Part shown: piece by piece, positions 1-9,346 of the stretch
Numbering within the stretch: the first letter of the stretch is position 1
Layout: each line of letters starts with the position of its first letter
Origin: Nostoc sp. 'Peltigera membranacea cyanobiont' N6
Lineage (GTDB): Bacteria > Cyanobacteriota > Cyanobacteriia > Cyanobacteriales > Nostocaceae
Reading direction: 5' to 3'
Length of the DNA: 64,000 bases
Assembly: GCF_002949735.1 (NCBI RefSeq)
Contig: NZ_CP026681.1
Coordinates: forward strand, 3,920,501 to 3,984,500
Translations under genes and position numbers: made by a program
The notes under the pieces: model-generated
The model's database searches: none
The model's input: only the letters and a program-made list of their open reading frames with translations
What the model was told of the DNA's origin: nothing

Positions 1-2142
1 AGCATCAATACTCATTTGTTGATCGATTTGCGCGACGGAGGCAGAAGAGACAATAACTTTGAGCGATTGCAGTTGTTCCTGTTCCCGAATATTTCGCAAC
101 ATCTCAAAACCATCCATCCCAGGCATCGCTAAGTCAGTAATGATTAAATTGGGGAGATGTTGCTGGAGTTGGTCTAAGCCAGCTTGTCCATGTTCTGCTT
201 CGACGATCGTGAACCCTAGAGGCTCTAGCAGATTCAGCAAGACGGCGCGATTTTCCCAGCGATCGTCTACGACTAAAATATGGCGCTGTGGGCCTTCGTA
301 GCCAATGATGTTACCCACAGATGCGGTCTGCTGTTGACTCCAGTCACTTGCTAAGGGCAGGACGATCTCGAAAAAGAACTCGCTACCAACACCAAATTGA
401 CTCTTGACCTGAATCTGTCCACCCATTAACTGTACAAGCTGTTGGCTAATGGCTAAACCTAGCCCTGTGCCTTCTACTTTGCGCTTCTGCTCCCCTACTT
501 GTTCAAAGGTTTGGAAGAGTTTGTTGATATCTGGTGGTGCAATCCCCACACCAGTATCGGCGATGGTAAAGCACAGTTGAGCCGTGCTGCATCTACGCCC
601 GTCGTAGACATCGGACTCCAGCCCAATTCGTTGAACTCGTAAGGTAACACTACCGCGATCGGTAAACTTAATGGCGTTACCGAGGAGGTTAATCAATACT
701 TGGCGCAGACGTTTTTCATCGGCGCTGATACCCACAGGTAAATCAGCATCAGGTTCGTAGTGAAACTCAATGCCTTTCTGCTGCGCCCGAATATGGCAAA
801 TTTCCACAACACCTTGCAAGAAAGACGGCAAGTGAAAAGCTTGGGAGGCAAGTTCGAGTTTACGAGCTTCGATTTTTGACAAATCCAAAATATCATTGAT
901 CAGTGTTAGCAGATGAGAGCCACACTGCTGGATGATGTAGACTCCCTGACGTTCTTTGTCAGGTAAGGCTTTGGAGCGTCCCAGAATTTGGGCATAGCCG
1001 AGAATGCCATTCAACGGTGTGCGGAGTTCGTGGCTCATGTTGGCAAGAAATTCACTCTTGGCACTGTTGGCGCTGTCAGCAATTTCTTTGGCTGCATCTG
1101 CTAAGGCTTTTGATTGTTTCAGTTGGTCTTGTTCAGCAGATTGGACATAGACCAACACCCCAATCAGTGTCCCCGCCAAGGCTAAGACTGCCAGAGCAAT
1201 GCTATCTAGGAGTTTTAGTTGAGATTCAATATTTTCACGGGGAATGACGAGTGCTACTGACCAGTTAGCTTCTTTTAGAGGGAGAAACGCAACATATTTT
1301 TTAGTTTTGTCAATAGTTACTAATTCAATACCTTGTTGCCGATTTACCATCTTTTTAGCGATCGCCGCTAAACCTGGATCTGCGGCCTCAACCAATTTCA
1401 TCCCAGGCTTTTCAATCGTGGTCATGAAGGCGGGGTTAGGATGTACGATCGCTTGTCCGACGGAGTTGAGCGTAAAAGCATAGCTATTCTTGCCGTATTT
1501 TAGTGTATCTGTGACATAATTGATGCGATCGACAGCAACATTTCCATGCACGACACCGATGGGAGGACTCGATGGATTGCCATCTCTGCGAATAGGGGAC
1601 GAGATGGCCACTGATGACACACCATTGGCTCTGGCAATCATGGGATCGCCAACATAAACATATCCAGCAATCGACCTTTGAAACCAGCGGCGATCTGTGA
1701 CATTTCCCCGCTTACTGTTCGGTACTGTACTCTCTCGCCATCCATCTGGCGTGGTTAAAGCAAAGAGTGAAAAATCTTCAATTCGCTGGTGTTCCGCCTT
1801 CAAGTAATTACTGGCGATCGACCAATCTACTGAGCGCACTACGTCTGTGTTTGCCAACATCTCAACTCTAACTTTGAGAATTGCTAACCAGCGATCAATT
1901 TCATCTCGGCTCTGTTTCACCTCTGACAGAACTTGATTCTTGAGATTGGCTAGCATGATACTTCGCACGGTCTGATAGCTGAAATAAGCGCCTACAACTA
2001 CAAATAAAGTAGTGCCACCCACAATTACCTTAGCTAACAGGCGGCGCGAAGGTTTACCAGAGTTTGTACTGAAGGATGAGGGTGAATCACCCACAGGTTT
2101 TTTCGCTGATTGGGAAGATTGCCAGAACGAGAGGGCGGACAT
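1..2142 (-). CDS. CACHE-domain hybrid sensor histidine kinase (3' end cut by window)
   Basis: Membrane sensor kinase reading from ATG at 2142 through the window edge, 714 codons visible. Order: cytoplasmic N-terminus, TM about 37-57, extracellular CACHE-like sensor about 60-305 (contains RRWFQRSIAG), second TM about 311-334, HisKA with NMSHELRTPLNG (His near residue 369), HATPase with DTGVGIAPPD and GTGLGLAIS, then a receiver domain from about 617 with ITDLAMPGMDGFE (Asp near 668). The receiver is complete enough to recognise, but the true C-terminus lies outside. Residues about 511-519 (SDVYDGRRC) are encoded by a short repeat that also occurs in the nSTAND gene at 20070-20093. It sits in the variable stretch before the G1 box, so activity may survive. 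The ligand cannot be told. Confidence 0.93.
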   Translation of the reverse strand, partial: MSALSFWQSSQSAKKPVGDSPSSFSTNSGKPSRRLLAKVIVGGTTLFVVVGAYFSYQTVRSIMLANLKNQVLSEVKQSRDEIDRWLAILKVRVEMLANTDVVRSVDWSIASNYLKAEHQRIEDFSLFALTTPDGWRESTVPNSKRGNVTDRRWFQRSIAGYVYVGDPMIARANGVSSVAISSPIRRDGNPSSPPIGVVHGNVAVDRINYVTDTLKYGKNSYAFTLNSVGQAIVHPNPAFMTTIEKPGMKLVEAADPGLAAIAKKMVNRQQGIELVTIDKTKKYVAFLPLKEANWSVALVIPRENIESQLKLLDSIALAVLALAGTLIGVLVYVQSAEQDQLKQSKALADAAKEIADSANSAKSEFLANMSHELRTPLNGILGYAQILGRSKALPDKERQGVYIIQQCGSHLLTLINDILDLSKIEARKLELASQAFHLPSFLQGVVEICHIRAQQKGIEFHYEPDADLPVGISADEKRLRQVLINLLGNAIKFTDRGSVTLRVQRIGLESDVYDGRRCSTAQLCFTIADTGVGIAPPDINKLFQTFEQVGEQKRKVEGTGLGLAISQQLVQLMGGQIQVKSQFGVGSEFFFEIVLPLASDWSQQQTASVGNIIGYEGPQRHILVVDDRWENRAVLLNLLEPLGFTIVEAEHGQAGLDQLQQHLPNLIITDLAMPGMDGFEMLRNIREQEQLQSLKVIVSSASVAQIDQQMSIDA
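587..612. repeat. Short dispersed repeat in frame inside the sensor kinase
   Basis: The core CCGTCGTAGACATC recurs at 20078-20091 near the start of the nSTAND gene. Here it encodes SDVYDGRRC between the N box and G1 box of the HATPase domain. I recall this sequence class as a common dispersed element in Nostoc genomes. That it was inserted is an inference. Confidence 0.5.
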
Positions 2143-2636
2143 AGGCATCTATGATTCAACATTGATAATTTATGATGCCCGTTTTTTAAGGAAGATTACC
2201 AAGATGAGTTTACCTAACTGTAGCGACCTGCAATCAAGACATTTACTGGCATATCTCATCGATAATAGGCCCCAAAAAGTAATGACTGTTGTCACCACGC
2301 TGAGGTAATCTTCAGACACGATCTGTGTAGGAACCTTGCGGCAGTAATATCTCCAGTTGCGACGACTTTTTCCTGCATCCCACCATTGGGGGTTAGTCAG
2401 AATTATCCGCACTTTCTGAAGGTCTGCGCTGTGACTGATCGGCGATCGCTTAAAAACTCTCAGAGCCGATAGACCTTATGAAAAAATGAATATTACTGGC
2501 GTGACAGGGTTAACATCGGCACAGATAAATACTCTCAAAGCCTTGGGAGCCGTAGAGGAATCGAATAAATAAAAGGTAAAAGAATGAATTTTTGCCTTTT
2601 TCCTTCATCCTTTTACCTTTTTTATGTACCTGATGC
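2143..2636. other. Intergenic region with a short relic-like ORF
   Basis: 494 bases between the divergent sensor kinase promoter and the small membrane gene. A 28-codon plus-strand ORF at 2486-2572 reads MNITGVTGLTSAQINTLKAL and on to a stop. Its composition looks like the C-terminal tail of a longer protein, but no upstream coding part is visible in frame. From 2573 to 2625 there is a hairpin with arms AAAAGGTAAAAG and CTTTTACCTTTT, followed by T residues, which could terminate transcription. Other ORFs here look like chance. Confidence 0.4.
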
Positions 2637-2840
2637 TTACTTCATGTTAGCCCTTGCGTCCTTAACTGCGGCAAAGAAAAATAATCCGGTGAGTGGAATG
2701 CTCAATGCGAGGATAATCGCCGTGACTTGGAAACCCAAATCTGGTTGTCCGTAACTGAGTTCAAAAATCGAACCGACAGCTGCGATCGCACTTACACAAG
2801 AACCACCCAGAAATAAACCGCTTTTTGGAGTTAAATACAC
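2637..2840 (-). CDS. Small two-TM membrane protein downstream of def
   Basis: 67-residue hypothetical protein with two hydrophobic segments (about 8-27 and 38-60) and a short charged tail ending KDARANMK. It starts with GTG at 2840, 10 bases after the def stop codon, with GGGGGCGA as ribosome binding site, so it is translationally linked to peptide deformylase. I do not recognise the family and no catalytic residues are visible. Its position suggests co-transcription with def and membrane location, nothing more. Confidence 0.65.
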   Translation of the reverse strand: MYLTPKSGLFLGGSCVSAIAAVGSIFELSYGQPDLGFQVTAIILALSIPLTGLFFFAAVKDARANMK

Positions 2841-2850
2841 TACTCGCCCC

Positions 2851-3414
2851 CTATGCTATTGGTTTCACCGCTTGATACGAGAAGCCATTCTTAGATAGCT
2901 CCTGGGCTAAAGTCAAGGAGTTTTCCACACGGTCTACAAATACCACGCCGTTAAGGTGATCCATCTCGTGCTGAATGCAGCGTCCCAGCAAGTCATTAGC
3001 CTTTAATGTCCGGGGACGACCATACTCGTCCTTATAGGCAATTTCCACGACTTCGGGGCGCTTTACGTCTAGATATACATTGGGGATACTCAAGCATCCT
3101 TCTTGGGCAACAGAGATTTCGCGGCTTACTTGTTTAATGGTGGGGTTAATCAACACCAAAGGCAGATTAGCTGCATTTTCTGGTTCTAGGTCGATGACGA
3201 TTAGTTGTTTGTGAATTCCGACTTGGGGGGCAGCCAAACCAATGCCATCTTTGCTGTACATAGTTTGCAGCATTTCGCGCACCATCTGGCGAAGTTCGTT
3301 ATCTACTTTAGAAATCCGTTTTGCAGTTTGACGCAACACGCGATCGCCTAAATAATGAAGCTCCAAAGGTGGATTTTTTAACTTTTTTTTCTCTACAGCA
3401 ATTTCAGAAGGCAT
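2851..3414 (-). CDS. def: Peptide deformylase
   Basis: Removes the formyl group from the N-terminal methionine of nascent proteins; cytoplasmic Fe/Zn metallohydrolase. The three family motifs are present: GIGLAAPQVG (about 57-66), EGCLSIP (about 105-111, metal Cys) and QHEMDH (about 148-153, metal His and catalytic Glu). The ATG at 3414 is chosen; a TTG three codons upstream is also in frame but less likely. About 187 residues, normal for a cyanobacterial type I enzyme with a short N-terminal extension. The downstream small membrane gene follows by 10 bases. Confidence 0.97.
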   Translation of the reverse strand: MPSEIAVEKKKLKNPPLELHYLGDRVLRQTAKRISKVDNELRQMVREMLQTMYSKDGIGLAAPQVGIHKQLIVIDLEPENAANLPLVLINPTIKQVSREISVAQEGCLSIPNVYLDVKRPEVVEIAYKDEYGRPRTLKANDLLGRCIQHEMDHLNGVVFVDRVENSLTLAQELSKNGFSYQAVKPIA

Positions 3415-3472
3415 GAGTCTCAATGGCTAGTGGTGAAAATTCGTACTATTTTCATTCTATCAATTTAGTGAG

Positions 3473-3551
3473 TGGGGAATTGGGAATTGGGAATTGGGCA
3501 TTATGAATTACGAATTACGTTAGCGAAGCGGGGCGTAGCCCATTACGAATT
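3473..3551. repeat. Heptamer and palindromic repeats between def and ftsX
   Basis: GGGAATT-type heptamers are followed by GAATTAC heptamers, then a short element around GTTAGCGAAGCGGGGCGTAGCC, then GAATTAC again up to the ftsX ATG. The whole divergent promoter-proximal region of ftsX is repeat sequence, so no normal ribosome binding site is seen for that gene. Confidence 0.7.
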
Positions 3552-4454
3552 ATGTTTAAGTCTTTTACCAAACTAGACTATCTGCTTAAAGAAACTTTCC
3601 TCGGTTTATTGCGGGGAGGTTGGATGAATTGGGCAGCCGTAAGTACTGTGACGGTGTTACTGTTTTTATTTGGTTTGAGCTTACAAACCTCTTGGCAAGT
3701 TGAAAAACTCCTCTATCAGTTTGGTAGCCAGCTAGAAGTATCAGTTTATCTTGAACCGGATACGCGGGTCGAAAACATTGAGCCACTGATCGCCAAAATG
3801 CCGGAGGTTGCGGCGATACAAAGCGTTACCAAAGAACAGGCTTGGACTAAATTAGTTAAGGAAATGAGAATTTCTGATATTGAGGGCGCTACCCAGCAGC
3901 TAGGTGAGAATCCTTTGGTTGATGAGATGAAGGTGAAAGCGCGTAATTCTCAAGTTGTACCAACTTTAGCAACGCAACTGGCTAAGTTGCCGGGAGTTGA
4001 GACAGTGGAATATATCGATGAAGCAGTTAAACGCATTGCCCAGTTGCACCGGGGATTGAACTGGATTACTTTAACAATTACGATTATTCTGACCTTAACA
4101 GCGATCGCAGTGACTACAACCACAATTCGGCTGATTGTCATGGCACGACGACAGGAAATTGAAATTATGCAACTGGTGGGAGCAACCTCAGCTTGGATTT
4201 ACCTGCCGTTTATTTTACAAGGAATTGCTTTTGGTTTAGTTGGTGGTGCGATCGCTTGGAGTTTCATTTCTGTGATTCAACAGTTTATCGGTAAGCTACT
4301 AGCCAATCAACCTGAGTTTATCCAAGTTATTACCAACGGAGTACAACTCACTCCAGCCCAAATTTTACTATTACCCTTGATTCTCTTGAGTTTCGGTGCA
4401 GCTGTAGGATTAATGGGAAGCTTATTTGCTGTCCGATGTTTTGCTAAAGGATAG
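3552..4454 (+). CDS. ftsX: Cell division protein FtsX (ABC permease-like)
   Basis: Inner-membrane partner of the FtsE ATPase, which couples divisome state to activation of peptidoglycan hydrolases. Topology fits: TM about 24-46, a large extracytoplasmic domain (about 50-165) with KEQAWTKLVKEM, then three TMs (about 172-196, 216-240, 270-296). MARRQEIEIMQLVGAT marks the FtsX/MacB permease core. 300 residues, normal length. No ftsE lies beside it. Start ATG 3552 directly abuts heptamer repeats. Confidence 0.93.
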   Translation: MFKSFTKLDYLLKETFLGLLRGGWMNWAAVSTVTVLLFLFGLSLQTSWQVEKLLYQFGSQLEVSVYLEPDTRVENIEPLIAKMPEVAAIQSVTKEQAWTKLVKEMRISDIEGATQQLGENPLVDEMKVKARNSQVVPTLATQLAKLPGVETVEYIDEAVKRIAQLHRGLNWITLTITIILTLTAIAVTTTTIRLIVMARRQEIEIMQLVGATSAWIYLPFILQGIAFGLVGGAIAWSFISVIQQFIGKLLANQPEFIQVITNGVQLTPAQILLLPLILLSFGAAVGLMGSLFAVRCFAKG

Positions 4455-4606
4455 TCATTGGTCATTTGTCCTTTGTGATTTGTCCTTTGAACTTGGAATT
4501 TTCAAAATTTTAAAATAACAACTGAAGTTTTGTATTGAACGAATATGAGATTAAACTTACAGGCTAATCAAATGACCAATAACCAATGACAAAGGACAAA
4601 ATAGTT

Positions 4607-5416
4607 ATGAAATCACAATGGGAATGTTTTTTGCAAAATCTCGGTATATGGGAAGGTTCATTTACCAATTTTTCTCCCCAAGGTACGCTTCTGAACGATA
4701 CTTCTAGCCGTCTTTCGCTGGAGAGTTTGAACAATAATCAGACAGTCCGCCTAACTCTAAGTCGTTCGGGAAAGGATGATGTAATCAGAGAATTTAGTTC
4801 TGTAGGAGGAGGTCTGCTATTTTTTGAAAATGGTTCATTTTCTGAAGGTTTAATTCAGCTAGGTCCATTTTCCGAATTTGGTGGAGAACTCGCTTTTGTT
4901 CGTGAAAATCGCCGCTTACGTTTGGTGCAACTGTTTGATAAAAACGGTCATCTAGATGGACTAACTCTTATTCGAGAACATTTAGCCGGAACTCCAGCAG
5001 CAGAACGTCCACCCTTGGAGATAAATGATTTATTGGGAGAATGGCGAGGACAAGCAGTGACAATCTATCGAGATTTGCGTTCCCCTAATATTTACTCTAC
5101 AACTCTGAAAATACAACTTGATGATGCTGGGCGATTAATTCAAAGTACTTCTTTTGGGGAACGTACAATTACCTCAACTGCTACCATTAAAGGTTCCATC
5201 GTTCTCTTTGACCAAGATCCAGAAAAGCAGGTACAAGTATTATTGTTGCCTGATGGTGCTTCTGCAACTTCTCCCCTCAAGGTGCAGTTACGTCAACCCT
5301 TATTCTTGGAAGCGGGTTGGTTAATCCAGCCAAACCTTCGCCAGAGGATGATTCGCAGCTATAACGAGAAAGGCGAATGGGTTAGTTTGACGTTAGTTAC
5401 TGAAGAAAAAGTGTAA
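4607..5416 (+). CDS. DUF3598 family protein (lipocalin-like, CpcS-related fold)
   Basis: About 269 residues. The opening MKSQWECFLQNLGIWEGSFT and later LLGEWRGQAVTIYRDL repeat resemble DUF3598 proteins, which are largely confined to cyanobacteria and plastids and have a two-lobed lipocalin-like fold. The role is not established; bilin or lipid binding is only suggested by the fold. I choose ATG 4607 rather than 4586, because the upstream in-frame codons (MTKDKIV) come from an AATGACAAAGGACAA heptamer-type repeat and AAAGGA lies about 13 bases before 4607. Convergent with the histidine kinase gene at 5453. Confidence 0.8.
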   Translation: MKSQWECFLQNLGIWEGSFTNFSPQGTLLNDTSSRLSLESLNNNQTVRLTLSRSGKDDVIREFSSVGGGLLFFENGSFSEGLIQLGPFSEFGGELAFVRENRRLRLVQLFDKNGHLDGLTLIREHLAGTPAAERPPLEINDLLGEWRGQAVTIYRDLRSPNIYSTTLKIQLDDAGRLIQSTSFGERTITSTATIKGSIVLFDQDPEKQVQVLLLPDGASATSPLKVQLRQPLFLEAGWLIQPNLRQRMIRSYNEKGEWVSLTLVTEEKV

Positions 5417-5452
5417 AAAACTTTTATAGACCTCCAGCAAGAACTGCCTCCT

Positions 5453-6580
5453 TCAAGAAATGTTCTTAGGTAGTTGCACAGTGAACAAAGTCCCTTTGCC
5501 TAGTTCAGAGGCGACATGGATAGTTCCTGCGTGCCCTTCTACAATCCGCTGGGATAGATGTAGTCCTAAACCACTACCTGAGCGTTTATGTTTGCCTTGG
5601 CGAAATCGCTCGAAAATTGTTGCCCGATCTTCGGGCGCAATCCCATATCCTGTATCTTCTACCTCAATCGTTACCGAATCTTGATTTCCTGAATGAGGTG
5701 ATGTTTCAAAAATGCGGATTGTTATGCCTCCTGTATCTGTAAATTTGATGGCATTTGCGATCAAATTATTTAGTACTCGCCGTAATTCCAAGCGATCGCC
5801 CATAATAACAGCAGCATTATTACCGAGTGATTCTATTTTACTAGTGTCTATTGTTAAAGTTAAACCTCTTTCGCTAGTTAGAGGACTTAGTTCGCCGACT
5901 ACTTCTTGAGATATCTCACGTAAATCGCATTCCTCCCAATTCAACGTTTTTTTACCTGCTTCAAAGCGATAGACTTCTAACAGAGTGTTTACCATTTCCA
6001 TCAAATTTTGGTTACTGCGAATCATAACTGCGATCGCTTGTTTCATTTCCGGCGAAATTTTGCAGAATATTTCCATCTCAAACAAATTCAACATGCGATC
6101 GGCGGCCACTAGGGGAGTTCGCAAATCATGAGTCAGACGGGAAACAAAGTCTTCTCGTTGGCGGGCCATTCTTTGTTGTTCGTCGAGACTCTGCTTGAGA
6201 CGTAAGAGCGATCGCACCCTTGCCAGTAGTTCATCAGTATCAAATGGTTTGCGAATAAAATCGTCAGCACCAACATCTAAACCTTCGACAACGCTGGATT
6301 CGTGAAAGGCAGTAATCAGCAGAATTGGAATATAAGAGAGTGCAGGGTTCTGCCGAATCCGACGGGTGACTTCATAACCATCCATTCCCGGCATCATCAC
6401 ATCTAACAGAATCAGATCGGGTGGAGATTGTTCAACTTGCTGCAAAGCTTTTATTCCATCTGAAGCCAAATCAATTTCATACCCCTCACTTTCTAAAATT
6501 GCTTGAACCAAAATAAGATTATCTCGAATGTCGTCAACTGCGAGGATACGATAAATTTTATTATTTTCAACTACAGACAT
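5453..6580 (-). CDS. Response regulator-histidine kinase (REC-HisKA-HATPase)
   Basis: 375 residues, soluble. An N-terminal receiver (about 11-128; acidic DD at 16-17, phospho-Asp60 in LLDVMMPGMDGYE, Lys111 in RKPF) precedes a HisKA domain with His151 in RLTHDLRTP and a HATPase with NNLIANAIKF, VEDTGYGIAPED and GSGLGLHLS. The kinase is thus controlled by phosphotransfer onto its own receiver rather than by a sensory domain. It lies 34 bases downstream of a second REC-kinase gene in the same orientation, so the two probably form one operon and one relay. Confidence 0.92.
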   Translation of the reverse strand: MSVVENNKIYRILAVDDIRDNLILVQAILESEGYEIDLASDGIKALQQVEQSPPDLILLDVMMPGMDGYEVTRRIRQNPALSYIPILLITAFHESSVVEGLDVGADDFIRKPFDTDELLARVRSLLRLKQSLDEQQRMARQREDFVSRLTHDLRTPLVAADRMLNLFEMEIFCKISPEMKQAIAVMIRSNQNLMEMVNTLLEVYRFEAGKKTLNWEECDLREISQEVVGELSPLTSERGLTLTIDTSKIESLGNNAAVIMGDRLELRRVLNNLIANAIKFTDTGGITIRIFETSPHSGNQDSVTIEVEDTGYGIAPEDRATIFERFRQGKHKRSGSGLGLHLSQRIVEGHAGTIHVASELGKGTLFTVQLPKNIS

Positions 6581-6614
6581 GATTAATCAACTTTTATTAT
6601 TTTTTGGAAGTAAT

Positions 6615-7925
6615 TTATATTTTAAATTTAGGATATCCTATTGGTGCTTCCCTACGTTCAGAAGATGATTGATGGGAATTTTTAGGAGAGTAAAAATTCC
6701 CCTCATCATCTTGTGAATTTGGGGAATTAGCGGTTACATTCGTCAATTTGATTTGACGCGGCAATTCAATTTTAAATACTGAACCCATGCCCACTTTGCT
6801 CTCAAGAAAAATTTTGCCGCCCATCATTCGTACCAGTGAATCTACAATTGCTAAACCCAGTCCTGTACCTTGATATTTGCGAGTGATAGTTTGATCGACT
6901 TGTCGAAATGCTTCAAAAATACGTTTAAAATCTCTGGATGCTATGCCAATCCCTGTATCCCGAACAATAATTGCTACTCTCTTTTCTGGTAGTTCCTTAA
7001 CCTCAACCCAAATCTCACCAGACTCTGTAAACTTAATGGCGTTGGAAAGCAGATTAATTAAAATTTGTTTTATCCGCACAGGATCGTTAAATACCGAAGG
7101 ATTTTGCAAATGGTTTTGCACTAACAATGAGAGATTTTTGGCATCAGCTAGAGAACGCATTTCATTTACAGCCTGATTTACGATCTTTGATACATCAAAT
7201 ATTTCCGCCTTCAAGTCTAATCGTCCTACCTCCAGCTTGGAAAAGTCGAGAACTTCATTGAGTAGCATCAGTAAATGCTTCCCATTATTCAAGATGCGCT
7301 CAACCATATCTGCTTGCTGGTGAGTTAGTTGACCGAATTTAGGACGCAGCAGTATTTGCGAAAAACCAATAATCGCGTTCATCGGCGTTCTGAGTTCGTG
7401 AGACATCGTTGCCAAAAAATGTGATTTTAACCGCGATGTCTCCAATAACTTGAAGTTTTGCATTTGAATATGTTGCTGTTGTCTCTCCAATTCCTGATTC
7501 TTACGAATGAGTTCCTCTTTTGCCAAAGTTGCTTGCATTTCAGCCCGATAAATCCGAATCGCACTCCTCAAAACCTGTGCCAAGTTTTCTGGGGATATCC
7601 TAGACTTAGAAAGATAGTCTGTAGCACCAGCTTTGATTAATTCCCCAGTAATTTGTTCATCTCCTTGACCAGTTAAAACTACTAAAGGAACTTGAATTTC
7701 CGAATAACGTAGCTGTTGAATCAAGGTTAGTCCATCCTGGAGTGGTAAGCGATAATCGAGGAAAACACAATCATAAGCAGTAGTGCTTAAGGCAGAAAAT
7801 GCATCATTGCTATCACTGACTTCAGACAGTTCCATTTGAACACCTGCTTCAGTCAAAGCGCTACGGACTGCCATCCTGTCTACTTCGTCATCATCTACAA
7901 CCAAAATTTTCAGTGTCTCTTCCAT
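6615..7925 (-). CDS. Response regulator-histidine kinase with coiled-coil linker
   Basis: 436 residues. Receiver about 5-125 (DDDE at 11-14, phospho-Asp57 in FLDYRLPLQDG), a Gln/Glu-rich helical linker about 125-165, HisKA with His176 in ATMSHELRTPMNA, HATPase with NLLSNAIKF, RDTGIGIASRD and GTGLGLAIV. The last 40 residues are a polar tail that looks unstructured. It is the first gene of a two-gene operon with the kinase ending at 5453. No membrane or ligand domain is present, so the input must come from another kinase or from partner proteins. Confidence 0.92.
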   Translation of the reverse strand: MEETLKILVVDDDEVDRMAVRSALTEAGVQMELSEVSDSNDAFSALSTTAYDCVFLDYRLPLQDGLTLIQQLRYSEIQVPLVVLTGQGDEQITGELIKAGATDYLSKSRISPENLAQVLRSAIRIYRAEMQATLAKEELIRKNQELERQQQHIQMQNFKLLETSRLKSHFLATMSHELRTPMNAIIGFSQILLRPKFGQLTHQQADMVERILNNGKHLLMLLNEVLDFSKLEVGRLDLKAEIFDVSKIVNQAVNEMRSLADAKNLSLLVQNHLQNPSVFNDPVRIKQILINLLSNAIKFTESGEIWVEVKELPEKRVAIIVRDTGIGIASRDFKRIFEAFRQVDQTITRKYQGTGLGLAIVDSLVRMMGGKIFLESKVGMGSVFKIELPRQIKLTNVTANSPNSQDDEGNFYSPKNSHQSSSERREAPIGYPKFKI

Positions 7926-8037
7926 CGGTTTTTATTTTTGCCGCCAGACAGATATTGATATATATCATTTCCCTTTTGAGATTATCCAACTAAATAATAT
8001 AAGATTTTCGGATATCTAAAATCTGTAACTTGATTGA

Positions 8038-8440
8038 CTAAGGCATTTTGCACAATATCCAATACTTGTTGGGTGCTGCTATTATCTTGACGGAAAGGTT
8101 AAAGGCTTCAAGACATATTCAGCTAGATTTTAGTTTCCAGCTTTCACTCGCTATTGAACTTGATTTGAGATAGTCATCACAACTACAGGAGTTGCTCTCA
8201 ATTGCGGGTCAGAACCTAATTCTTGGGGAAATTCGATACCGCCCATCTTTGGCATCTTCAAATCTTTTCGCAAAACCAAGTGTTGCTCGACGGTAACTTT
8301 GGGAGGCTGTCTGCGATCGCCGCGTAATATAAAAAGTGAACCGGGTTAATAATATTAACTTTATTGAATGTCTGCTTGACATTCATCACATCAACTTCTT
8401 TATCCTCCACTAGTAGTATGTTAATCACTCTTTGGGGCAT
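8038..8440 (-). pseudogene. Rcp1-type response regulator, degenerate
   Basis: Three blocks of a phytochrome-partner response regulator lie in order on the minus strand but not in one frame. The N-terminus MPQRVINILLVEDKEVDVM starts at 8440. DLKMPKMGGIEFPQELGSD and the following ATPVVVMTISNQ come from another frame near 8160-8275. YVLKPLTF and KYWILCKMP followed by a stop end at 8038. Intact Rcp proteins are about 145-150 residues and read LDLNLPKM and KYWTLCEMP in these places. The copy has a frameshift near 8260-8270, in-frame stops and small deletions. The phospho-acceptor region survives only as RKDLKMPKM. Confidence 0.75.
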
Positions 8441-8760
8441 TTCCTTGGGTTAAATTCAGTCTGTTGTATCCTCAATCTGGTTAATTTACCAGAGGATTGA
8501 AATTAAACTCCTCCCAAATGACCAATGGCTTCCAAAAAAGTTAGCAATCAACAAACCGAAAACTTTTGCTCTGAAGACAAAGGATTAAGCCGATTAAAGT
8601 AAAATAAAATACTTTACTCAGCTTAAAACAATTGTAAATGAGTCAGCTAGCGACCGTCGTCACCCATTGGTGAGAGTTGCAGACCATTATCGTGTACCAT
8701 AAGCCTGAACAGTTTTAACCATTAGATTGGTTAGATTCAGATAAAACTGCTTTGTGAATT

Positions 8761-8964
8761 TTAAGTAATCCTCCCTCCTGGAGTTTCGACCATTTTCTGA
8801 GCGATCGCGAGTCCTGTGTTATTATTCTCCTGGCGATCGCAGTCTCCCACTGTTCGCAAAATTACCAAGACCTCGATCAAATTTGAACGCCGTCTGATTC
8901 CCTTGTATAAGGTAAGGATGCCCATTAGCTCCATCAAGCCGATGAATCTAAAGGATTGGTTCAA
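8761..8964 (-). pseudogene. Remnant of a histidine kinase C-terminus
   Basis: The minus-strand frame ends NNNTGLAIAQKMVETPGGRIT then stop. This matches the G2 box and following helix of cyanobacterial phytochrome-class HATPase domains (GTGIGLAIAQKIVE.HGGRI), with part of the Gly box lost and the last strand missing. The rest of the kinase is not visible. It lies just upstream of the Rcp relic, the usual kinase-Rcp gene order, so an entire two-gene module probably decayed here. Confidence 0.55.
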
Positions 8965-9346
8965 AACCCCTCGAAACTTTGTTCATCTTTTTGTAAGTAA
9001 ACTTTGACCCGTTGTAAATTGTCTATTTTCCTAAGCTTTTTCAAAACTTTATAGAAGATAATAGTAATTAACTAATAAAACATGGCAACTGAAAGCTGAA
9101 TTTTGAACAAGGGGGGATAAGTTTGGCATTCGTCTCAATATTTCATACTTTTTATCCAAGTATCTATATATCTTCAGCTAGATATGTCTTCTATCTAAAT
9201 ATTCAAAAATAGGAAATTTATTATTTCTACCGATGGATGCAGACTGGTTTAAAAATCATCTATCTTGAGTTTGGGAAAATAATAGATAGCAACTTACAAA
9301 AGGTAATATTTTGAAAGATGCAAACAGCGTCAGAGCGAGTGTAACT

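Larger units (their letters stand above)
7926..9346. other. Decayed region with kinase/regulator relics
   Basis: About 1.4 kb with no intact gene. It holds the Rcp-type pseudogene (8038-8440) and a histidine kinase C-terminal remnant (8761-8964), both on the minus strand. 8965-9346 is AT-rich and presumably includes the promoter of the NarL-type regulator. I saw no RNA gene or transposase. Confidence 0.5.

Noticed and set aside
2170..2412. 80-codon minus-strand ORF upstream of the sensor kinase
   Set aside because: No ribosome binding site, odd composition and no recognisable domain; overlaps an equally weak plus-strand ORF.
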